Of a DNA stretch of 64,000 bases, positions 57,793-64,000 are shown one piece after another. Numbering within the stretch: position 1 is the stretch's first letter; every line of letters starts with the position of its first letter. Location of the stretch: NCBI RefSeq assembly GCF_036421915.1, contig NZ_JAZGOM010000002.1; one strand, written 5' to 3'. Made by a program: the position numbers and the translations under genes. The stretch comes from Georgenia_A wangjunii (lineage in GTDB: Bacteria; Actinomycetota; Actinomycetes; Actinomycetales; Actinomycetaceae). The notes under the pieces are model-generated. The model was not told where the DNA came from. It worked only from the letters and a program-made list of their open reading frames with translations, and searched no databases.

Positions 57793-58278
57793 ATGGCACC
57801 GACACCCGTCGGACGCCTCGTCCGCACCGATCGTGGCCGAGATCTCGTCCTCGTCCGTCACCTGCCGGTGCCCGTCGACGAGGCATGGGCCGCCCTCACC
57901 CGCCCCGAGGTCGCCGGGAGGTGGTTCGCCACGTGGACCGACGAGGCTCGTCCGGGCGCGACCATCCGCGCGACCCTCACGGGCGAGGACGACGCCGAGG
58001 TCGACATGACCGTCAATGCGTGCGAGCCCCCGCGCCACCTCGCCGTCAGCTCCGTCGACGAGCACGGCTCGTGGCACCTCGACGTCACCCTCGCGGACGA
58101 GAGCTCCGGCACGCACCTGACCTTCGTCCACCACCTCGACGACGACGCAGCGGTCGGTGAGATCGGCCCCGGATGGGAGTACTACCTCGACAGCCTCGCC
58201 GCCGTCCTGCTGGACACCCCCGGTCCCGACTTCGCGGACTACTTCCCGGCCCAGAAGCCGTACTACGAGGGCCTCTGA
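57793..58278 (+). CDS. SRPBCC (AHSA1-like) family protein
   Basis: Encodes 161 residues with the START/AHSA1 fold: VLVRHLPVPVDEAWAALTRPEVAGRWFATW, a central strand block ending in HLAVSS, and GTHLTFVHHLDDDA followed by the C-terminal helix GWEYYLDSLAAVL. Members bind small hydrophobic molecules or serve as Aha1-like co-chaperones; the ligand is not known. AAGGAG with 5-bp spacing fixes the start at ATG 57793. It is probably monocistronic, and a 108-bp gap follows. Confidence 0.87.
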   Translation: MAPTPVGRLVRTDRGRDLVLVRHLPVPVDEAWAALTRPEVAGRWFATWTDEARPGATIRATLTGEDDAEVDMTVNACEPPRHLAVSSVDEHGSWHLDVTLADESSGTHLTFVHHLDDDAAVGEIGPGWEYYLDSLAAVLLDTPGPDFADYFPAQKPYYEGL

Positions 58279-58386
58279 CCACCCGCCGGACTCCGCGCTC
58301 CAGCCGAGATGGTGCCACGAGCCGCAGGGCAACGTCCGCCTCAGCCCGCATCGGCGTCGGCAGGCGGACCGAAGGAGCCGTAGGGT

Positions 58387-59565
58387 CTACGGCGTCTCCT
58401 CGGCGGTGCCAGCCCCGGCACGCCGGCCGCGGCCCCGGGCGTCGCCGTGCGCGGCGACGCCGGCCCCGGGGCGCAGGTCGAGACGCCGCAGGAGCTGGGC
58501 GTTGAGCGCGACGACGACCGTCGACAGCGACATGAGGACGGCTCCGACCGCCATGGGCAGCACGAACCCGACGGGCGCGAGGACCCCGGCGGCGAGCGGG
58601 ACGGCGGCGATGTTGTACCCGGCGGCCCACCACAGGTTCTGCGTCATCTTGCGGTAGCCGGCACGGGAGAGCTGGGCGACGGAGAGGACGGACCGCGGGT
58701 CGTCGGACGCGAGGACGACCCCGGCGGAGGCGATGGCGACGTCGGTGCCCGCGCCGATCGCGATCCCGACGTCAGCCTGGGCGAGCGCGGGGGCGTCGTT
58801 GACGCCGTCGCCCACCATGGCGACCGTGCGCCCCTGGCCCTGGAGCTCGAGCACCCGCGCGCTCTTGTCCTCCGGACGGACCTGGGCGAAGACCTGGTCG
58901 ATGCGGAGGTCCGCCGCGACGGCCCGGGCGACGGGTTCCGCGTCACCGGTGATCATGACGACGCGGACGCCGAGGGCGTGGAGGGCGTCGACGGCCTCGC
59001 GGGACTCCTCGCGCACCTCGTCCGCGAGGGCGAGCGCGCCGACGACCTTCCCGTCGGCGAGGACGTGCAGGTCGATCGCGCCCTCCCGCGCCCACGGGCC
59101 CGAGGCGGGGAGCGGTTCGCGGCCGTGCTCAGCGAGCATCGCCGGGCCGCCGACCGCGACGGTCCGGCCGTCCACGACGCCGCTCACACCGACCGCGGTG
59201 GTCGAGCGGCGTCCGGTCGCGCGGGGTACGTCGAGGCCGCGCCGCTGCGCGGCGGTGACGATCGCACGGGCGAGCGGGTGATCGCTCTCGGCCTCGGTGG
59301 CCGCGGCGAGGGCGAGGAGCCCGTCGTCGGAGTGGGCGGCGGTCGGCAGTACCCGGCTGAGGACGGGCTCGCCCCTCGTCAGGGTGCCGGTCTTGTCGAA
59401 GAGGACGGTGTCGACCGTGCGCATGCGCTCCAGGGAGGCGCGGTCCTTGACGAGCACCCCGCCGCGCGCGGCCAGCTCCGTGGAGATGGAGACGACGAGC
59501 GGGATGGCGAGCCCGAGGGCGTGGGGGCACGCGATGACGAGGACGGTGATCGCCCGCACGAGCGC
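58387..59565 (-). pseudogene. 5'-truncated CopB-type copper P-type ATPase
   Basis: Only the C-terminal part of a heavy-metal ATPase remains, about 390 residues against about 650-750 in full enzymes. Present: the CPH metal-site helix (VLVIACPHALGLAIPLVV), the phosphorylated Asp in FDKTGTLT, the nucleotide-domain motif SDHPLARAI, the hinge VMITGD and MVGDGVNDAPAL, then the last two helices. Missing are the N-terminal metal-binding region, the first helices and the actuator domain. The in-frame extension to 59685 encodes unrelated sequence from the phosphatase promoter region, so the break is near 59565. The CPH signature is typical of CopB (copper/silver). Likely non-functional. Confidence 0.82.
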
Positions 59566-59686
59566 GCTCTCGGGCGCACCAACGACAGTCCGCACTGGCG
59601 GCAACGCCCGGCTCGCGCCGCGCATTCCGCCGTCGCACGCCGGCGGGCGGCCGCTTCGACAAGTCGTCGGCTCCCCGACATGCACC

Positions 59687-59708
59687 GCTCACCGCACGTT
59701 CGCACGGC
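59687..59708 (+). promoter_or_regulatory. Possible PhoP (PHO) box upstream of the alkaline phosphatase
   Basis: Two consecutive 11-bp units, GCTCACCGCAC and GTTCGCACGGC, resemble the actinobacterial PHO-box direct repeat (GTTCACC-type units, 11-bp period), with one and two mismatches in the core heptamer. It lies 71 bp upstream of the phosphatase ATG. Suggestive only. Confidence 0.35.
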
Positions 59709-59778
59709 GGCCATCCGCGCGTGATCGCCTGTCACTGCCCGCCGTGGGCGGGATCACACCAGGCGTCGAAAGGGAATC

Positions 59779-61698
59779 ATGACTACTCCTGCTGGAACGC
59801 GCAGAGGGGCTGCGTGGGCCTCGCTCGTCGCCCTGAGCGCAGTGAGCCTTGCCGTCGTACCGTCAGTCGCACTCGCGAACGAGAGCGACCACGGAGGCGC
59901 CGTCCGCAAGACGGAGGACAGGACTGCAGCGCTCGAGGCCGCGATCATGGACGGCCCCGCGACGAACGTCATCCTCATCATCGGTGACGGCATGGGCGCC
60001 TCGGAGATCACCGTCGCGCGCAACTACGCCGAGGGCGCCTCCGGCACGCTCCCCGGCCTGGACCCGCTGCTCGTGACGGGCCAGAAGACCACGTACGACC
60101 TCACTCCCGACGGCGACATCCACTACGTGGCTGACTCTGCATCGACAGCCAGCGCGTGGTCCACGGGCACGAAGACCTACACCGGCGCGTTGTCGGTCGA
60201 CGTCGACAACACCCCGCAGGACACCGTGCTGGAGATCGCGAAGGCCAACGGCCTGAAGACGGGCAACGTGTCGACCTCCGAGATCCAGGACGCCACCCCT
60301 GCCGCGCTGTACGCCCACGTGAACCAGCGCCAGTGCTACGGCCCGACGGTCACCACGGAGAACTGCCCGACGTTCGCCAAGGAGAACGGCGGGCTCGGTT
60401 CGATCACGGAGCAGCTGCTCGACGCGCGCCCCGACGTCGTCCTGGGCGGCGGCAACGCCACGATGAGCGAGATCGCCGTGGACGGCCCGTGGGCCGGCCT
60501 GACGCTCGAGGCACAGGCCGCCGAGCGTGGCTACACCTACCTCACCGACTCGGCGGCGCTCACGGACGTGTCCACCGCCGACCAGGCCGCCCCGGTGCTC
60601 GGACTGTTCACCGAGGGTAACTTCCCCGTCCGCTACGCGGGCCCGGCGGCGACCGAGGGCGGCGGGGACCTGCCCGCGGCACGCTGCTCCGCGAATCCCG
60701 ACTGGGACCCGGCGACATCCCTGGGGTCCATGACCGGTAAGGCGATCGAGCTGCTCGACAGCGATGAGGAGGGTTTCTTCCTCCAGGTGGAGAGCGCGAG
60801 CATCGACAAGAGGGACCACGCCGCCGATGCCTGCGGGCAGATCGGTGAGACGCTCGAGCTCGACGAGGCCGTCCAGGCCGCCGTGGCCTTCGCGGAGACC
60901 GACGGCGAGACTCTCGTCATCGTCACAGCCGACCACTCGCACACGAGCCAGATCGTCGGCTCGACCCCTCCCGGGCTCAGCGTGAACCTCCTCACCGAGG
61001 ATGGTCAGGAGATGATCGTCGCGTACGGCACGGCACCCGAGGGCGGTTCACAGCAGCACACGGGAGCGTCGGTGCCGATCGCGGCCTACGGCCCGGGTGC
61101 GGCGAACGTCGCCGGGCTGACGGACGACACAGACACGTTCTTCACGACGATGAGCGTCCTCGGGCTCAACGGTGACCTCGCGTCGCTGAGCGCCTCGGCC
61201 AGCGTCGTGCTCGACCCGTCACCGGTCGCGCCGGGTGCACCGGTGACCGTGTCCACGTCCGGACTGAACGGCGACCGACAGGTCGTCGCCACGCTGGGCG
61301 GCGAACCCATCGGGCAGGCAGACGTCATCGACGGCGTCGCCTTGTTCGACCTGACGGCGCCTGAGGCCGTGGGCGAGCACCCCGTCGTGCTCACCGGCCT
61401 GCAGACGGGCACCGAGCTCACCGAGTCCCTCGTCGTCTCCGAGGCACCAGTACCGCCCCCTGCCGGGAACGGTGACAACGACGGCGATGACGGCGATGAC
61501 CGCGAGGACGGCGACGGGGCGGGCACCGGCGGCAACGCGAGCGGCGGTCTCGGCGCTGCCCCTCCGGCCACCGCCGGAAGTCCGCTCCCCTTCACCGGTG
61601 CCGACGTCACGCAGGCAGGACTGCTCGCACTGCTGCTGCTCGGGGCTGGCACCGCCGCCGTGCGGCTGCGTGGCCGGCGTGCGGTCGGGGCCATCTGA
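59779..61698 (+). CDS. LPXTG wall-anchored alkaline phosphatase
   Basis: Encodes 639 residues. Signal peptide about 1-33 (VALA). The alkaline phosphatase domain (about 55-470) has the metal site ILIIGDGMGASE (D70), the nucleophile S120 in VADSASTASAWSTG, ligands in SIDKRDHAADACG and the histidine pair in VTADHSHTS. An Ig-like beta domain follows (about 475-555), then an acidic Gly/Asp linker and a sorting signal LPFTG with helix and Arg tail. It should release phosphate from organic esters at the cell surface. The ATG follows AAAGGGA. A possible PHO box lies upstream, and a strong terminator follows. Confidence 0.9.
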   Translation: MTTPAGTRRGAAWASLVALSAVSLAVVPSVALANESDHGGAVRKTEDRTAALEAAIMDGPATNVILIIGDGMGASEITVARNYAEGASGTLPGLDPLLVTGQKTTYDLTPDGDIHYVADSASTASAWSTGTKTYTGALSVDVDNTPQDTVLEIAKANGLKTGNVSTSEIQDATPAALYAHVNQRQCYGPTVTTENCPTFAKENGGLGSITEQLLDARPDVVLGGGNATMSEIAVDGPWAGLTLEAQAAERGYTYLTDSAALTDVSTADQAAPVLGLFTEGNFPVRYAGPAATEGGGDLPAARCSANPDWDPATSLGSMTGKAIELLDSDEEGFFLQVESASIDKRDHAADACGQIGETLELDEAVQAAVAFAETDGETLVIVTADHSHTSQIVGSTPPGLSVNLLTEDGQEMIVAYGTAPEGGSQQHTGASVPIAAYGPGAANVAGLTDDTDTFFTTMSVLGLNGDLASLSASASVVLDPSPVAPGAPVTVSTSGLNGDRQVVATLGGEPIGQADVIDGVALFDLTAPEAVGEHPVVLTGLQTGTELTESLVVSEAPVPPPAGNGDNDGDDGDDREDGDGAGTGGNASGGLGAAPPATAGSPLPFTGADVTQAGLLALLLLGAGTAAVRLRGRRAVGAI

Positions 61699-61722
61699 CC
61701 CTGGCCTTCTCGGCACAGACAG

Positions 61723-61755
61723 AGGGGCCGTCGCCCGGATCGGGTGACGGCCCCT
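61723..61755 (+). terminator. Terminator after the alkaline phosphatase gene
   Basis: AGGGGCCGTC (61723-61732) pairs with GACGGCCCCT (61746-61755), with additional inner CCCG/CGGG pairing, and a T follows. It lies 25 bp past the stop. Confidence 0.82.
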
Positions 61756-61864
61756 TCGTGCGCGGGTACACCGAGATCGGCCACCCGCGTGACCGAGGCC
61801 GCCTCGTGACGCGTGCGGGAGCGGTTGGCGCGCGCCCGCCCGTCCCGCGCGGAGGGCGAGCGGC

Positions 61865-62275
61865 TCAGCGTGTCCGCAGGACGGCGCCGAGGGCGTCGAG
61901 GGCGTCCGGGACGACCGCGTAGTACGCCCACTTGCCGCGCTTGTCCCGGGTGACGAGGCCGGCGTCGACGAGCACCTTGAGGTGGTGGGAGACCGTGGGC
62001 TGGGACAGGTCGACGGGGCTCGTGAGGTCGCAGACGCACGCCTCGTCCTGCGCGGCGATGATCGACAGCAGACGCAGGCGGGTGGGGTCCGCCACGGCCT
62101 TGAAGACGGTCGCGAGCCGCGCCGACTCCGCCGCGTCGAGCGGGCCGGTGGCGAGCGAGGTCTCGCACGTGCCGTCACGCGCCGCGCCCGTCACCGCGGC
62201 ACCGGAACCTGTCGCGGGCGTGCAGCTGCAGCCGTCCACCGTGAGGCCGCCCGGGGCCGCGCTCGTCGTCGTCAT
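61865..62275 (-). CDS. arsR: ArsR-family transcriptional repressor
   Basis: Encodes 136 residues. A Cys-containing N-tail (GCSCTP, GTCETS) precedes the winged helix: LATVFKAVADPTRLRLLSII, then the metal-site helix ACVCDLTSPVDLSQPTVSHHLKVL, in which the CVC pair is the usual arsenite-binding motif. It should repress the divergent arsenic operon and let go on binding As(III) or Sb(III). ATG 62275 lies 6 bases after a CATACT minus-10-like hexamer on the minus strand, so it may be leaderless. Confidence 0.92.
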   Translation of the reverse strand: MTTTSAAPGGLTVDGCSCTPATGSGAAVTGAARDGTCETSLATGPLDAAESARLATVFKAVADPTRLRLLSIIAAQDEACVCDLTSPVDLSQPTVSHHLKVLVDAGLVTRDKRGKWAYYAVVPDALDALGAVLRTR

Positions 62276-62328
62276 GCCCCCAGTATGCGACACGCATTGA
62301 CATCTGCCTATACGTGCTGCCATCGTTC

Positions 62329-62346
62329 CATCGAACGGTGTCGATG
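62329..62346. promoter_or_regulatory. Probable ArsR operator
   Basis: CATCGA-ACGGTG-TCGATG is a perfect inverted repeat with 6-bp arms. It lies between arsR (start 62275) and the ars monooxygenase (start 62385). A TTGACA minus-35 candidate at 62297-62302 with CATCGT at 62321-62326 would put this repeat at the transcription start of the plus-strand operon, a position suited to repression. Confidence 0.6.
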
Positions 62347-62384
62347 GGACGCCGTACGCGACCAGCCTGAGCACGAGGAGATCC

Positions 62385-63761
62385 ATGCCGCAGCCACTCA
62401 AGGCGAGCGCGAGTCCCGTCGTCGTCATCGGAGCGGGGCCGATCGGGCTCGCCGCCGCCGCCCACCTCCTCGAACGGGGCCTTGAGCCGCTCGTCCTCGA
62501 GGCCGGGGACGGCGTCGCCACCGCCGTCCGGGAGTGGGCGCACATCCGCCTGTTCTCGCCGTGGCAGTACGACGTCGACGGCGCCGCCGAGCGCCTGCTC
62601 GAACCGACGGGCTGGGTGCGCCCGGACGGAACCTCCCTGCCGACCGGCGCCGAGCTCGTCACGGAGTACCTCGAGCCCCTCGCGGCGACGCAGGCGCTCC
62701 GCGATCGCATCGTCCTCGGCGCGCGAGTCGTCGCCGTCAGCCGGCTCGGGCTCGACAAGACCCATGGGCGCGAGCGCGACGAGGCCCCCTTCCTCGTCCG
62801 CACGATCGTTGACGGGCGGGTGGTCGACCACACCGCCCGGGCGGTCATCGATGCCTCGGGCACGTGGTCCCAGCCCAACCCGCTCGGACAGGCGGGCCTC
62901 CCCGCGCCCGGCGAAGACGTCGCGGCACCGTTCCTCCTCGGCCCGCTGCCCGACGTGCTCGGCCGCGACCGGGAGCGGGTGGCTGGGCGCCACGCGCTCG
63001 TCGTCGGCTCGGGGCACTCGGCGGTCAACACCCTCCTCGCGCTCGTCGCACTGGCCGACGACGCCCCCGGGACCCGCATCACCTGGGCCGTGCGGGGCGC
63101 GTCCGTCTCCTACGGCGGCGGGGACGCCGACGGGCTCCCCGCTCGCGGCGAGCTGGGAGCGGCCCTGCGGGAGGCCGTCCGCGCGGGGCGCGTCGAGCTC
63201 CTCCGGAACGCGCAGGTCGCGTCCCTCGCGCCGACGGGGGACGCGCTCGCCGTCGAGCTCGTCACGCCTCGGGGCACCGAGCGTCTCGTCGTCGACGCGC
63301 TCGCGGGAGCGACGGGCTTCCGGCCCGACCTCGCGCTGCTGCGCGAGCTCCGGCTCGACCTCGACCCCGCCCTCGAGGCGCCGAGCCGCCTCGCCCCGCT
63401 CATCGACCCCGACCACCACTCGTGCGGCACCGTCCCGGCCCATGGTGCCGACGTCCTCGCCCACCCCGACGCCGGCTTCTTCATCGTCGGCATGAAGTCC
63501 TACGGCCGGGCACCGACGTTCCTCCTCGCCACGGGCTACGAGCAGGTGCGCTCCATCGCCGCCCACCTGGCCGGGGACGAGCGCGCCGCCCGCGAGCTCC
63601 AGCTCGAGCTGCCCGAGACCGGGGTGTGCTCCGCCGCTCCCCCGGCCATCGACGCCGACGGGACCGCCCGCATCGACGCCGAGAGCGGGTGCTGCGGTGC
63701 CCCCGAGCCCGCCCTCATCGGCTTCCCCACCGGGCTCCTCCACGGCCGGTCCGCGACGTGA
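62385..63761 (+). CDS. ArsO-like flavin-dependent monooxygenase
   Basis: Encodes 458 residues. The FAD motif is VVVIGAGPIGLAAAAHL; the NADPH-binding motif is ALVVGSGHSAVNTLL. The region REWAHIRLFSPWQYDVD and the end FFIVGMKSYGRAPTFLLATGYEQVRS are typical of flavin monooxygenases encoded in ars operons (often called ArsO). Its C-terminal tail holds cysteines (GVCSAAP, SGCCGAPEP) that could bind arsenic. GAGGAG precedes the ATG. The stop overlaps the acr3 start (GTGA). It is presumed to act on an arsenic compound or to protect from its toxicity; the reaction is not settled in the literature I know. Confidence 0.85.
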   Translation: MPQPLKASASPVVVIGAGPIGLAAAAHLLERGLEPLVLEAGDGVATAVREWAHIRLFSPWQYDVDGAAERLLEPTGWVRPDGTSLPTGAELVTEYLEPLAATQALRDRIVLGARVVAVSRLGLDKTHGRERDEAPFLVRTIVDGRVVDHTARAVIDASGTWSQPNPLGQAGLPAPGEDVAAPFLLGPLPDVLGRDRERVAGRHALVVGSGHSAVNTLLALVALADDAPGTRITWAVRGASVSYGGGDADGLPARGELGAALREAVRAGRVELLRNAQVASLAPTGDALAVELVTPRGTERLVVDALAGATGFRPDLALLRELRLDLDPALEAPSRLAPLIDPDHHSCGTVPAHGADVLAHPDAGFFIVGMKSYGRAPTFLLATGYEQVRSIAAHLAGDERAARELQLELPETGVCSAAPPAIDADGTARIDAESGCCGAPEPALIGFPTGLLHGRSAT

Positions 63762-64000
63762 CCGGGACTGTCACCGCCCCGGTCGCGGCCCGCATGGGCA
63801 CGCTCGACCGCTTCCTGCCGGTGTGGATCATCGCCGCGATGGGCCTCGGTCTCGTCCTCGGCCGGGTCGTGCCGGGTCTCGCGGAGGCGCTCGACGCGGT
63901 CCAGGTGGGCGGGGTGTCCGTCCCCATCGCCATCGGCCTGCTCGTCATGATGTACCCGGTCCTGGCGAAGGTCCGCTACGACGAGACGCGGCGCGTCACG
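63758..64000 (+). CDS. ACR3-type arsenite efflux permease (partial, cut by window end)
   Basis: Only the first 81 codons are present. They encode MGTLDRFLPVWIIAAMGLGLVLG followed by VSVPIAIGLLVMMYPVLAKVRYDE (in pieces), the N-terminal helices of ACR3 arsenite transporters. The GTG start at 63758 overlaps the stop of the monooxygenase gene. It exports As(III) from the cytoplasm and is the effector of the ars operon controlled by the divergent ArsR. The rest, and any arsenate reductase gene, lies outside the window. Confidence 0.88.
   Translation, partial: MTGTVTAPVAARMGTLDRFLPVWIIAAMGLGLVLGRVVPGLAEALDAVQVGGVSVPIAIGLLVMMYPVLAKVRYDETRRVT

Noticed and set aside
59566..59685. Extension of the P-type ATPase frame to ATG 59685
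   Set aside because: The extra 40 residues show no similarity to the family and no ribosome binding site is present; it is chance open frame.
1..64000. CRISPR arrays, insertion sequences, phage genes or integrase attachment sites
   Set aside because: No regularly spaced repeats, transposase or integrase motifs were seen on either strand.

Overview
The window is a G+C-rich (about 70-75% by eye) chromosomal segment of a Gram-positive actinobacterium, most likely from the Micrococcales (Cellulomonas/Georgenia-like; this placement is inference). The evidence is the extreme GC3, many GTG starts and 4-bp ATGA/GTGA gene overlaps, several apparently leaderless genes, four LPXTG-anchored surface proteins, a class E-like sortase and a fructose PTS. 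I see no rRNA, tRNA, CRISPR array, transposase or prophage gene.

Layout. 1-10.4 kb: a terminator and small membrane protein, then a tightly overlapping minus-strand glycoconjugate operon (three glycosyltransferases, an ABC exporter, two maltokinase-like kinases, UDP-glucose dehydrogenase). 10.6-14.2 kb: fruK-fruA-HPr with a CRP/GlxR-like box upstream. 14.2-19 kb: the 5-oxoprolinase genes pxpA-pxpBC with a coupled APH-like kinase, a YjbR protein and a zinc alcohol dehydrogenase. 19.1-22 kb: a wall-anchored cohesin protein followed by a secreted dockerin-amidase. 22-26 kb: a frameshifted membrane gene and an MMPL exporter divergent from its TetR regulator. 26-32.4 kb: an ADA-family deaminase, an SGNH hydrolase, an SQR-like flavoprotein without the SQR cysteines, a sortase with a lipobox, a kinase-like protein and an alpha/beta hydrolase. 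32.4-39.2 kb: an SNF2 ATPase with a structured leader, a lipoprotein pair (one frameshifted), a gene remnant, and a rifamycin-resistance type helR behind a RAE inverted repeat. 39.2-43.7 kb: DUF72, a DUF418 membrane protein with a two-component system, and a GNAT. 43.8-49 kb: a 1025-residue LPXTG amidase and an LPXTG acetamidase/formamidase. 49-54 kb: sulfur assimilation (sulfonate-type ABC importer, 19-residue leader peptide, metY, CoA-binding protein). 54-59.6 kb: Gfo/Idh oxidoreductase, acyl-CoA synthetase, DUF4180, HNH nuclease, SRPBCC protein and a 5'-truncated copper P-type ATPase. 59.7-64 kb: an LPXTG alkaline phosphatase and an arsenic operon (arsR divergent from an ArsO-like monooxygenase and ACR3, cut by the window end).

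How the parts fit. The most notable theme is a set of cell-surface amide hydrolases. One amidase carries an N-terminal type I dockerin and directly follows a gene for a sortase-anchored cohesin, so it could be docked non-covalently on the wall. A paralogous amidase and an unrelated acetamidase/formamidase are wall-anchored by their own LPXTG signals. Upstream of all three loci I find GlnR-type sites (GTnAC-N6-GAAAC, or phased GAAAC half sites), which suggests one nitrogen-starvation regulon for extracellular amide scavenging. The wall-anchored alkaline phosphatase would be a phosphate-scavenging counterpart, and the sortase at 29.9 kb is a candidate anchoring enzyme. This reads as an outsourced surface hydrolase system, including a minimal non-cellulosomal cohesin-dockerin pair.
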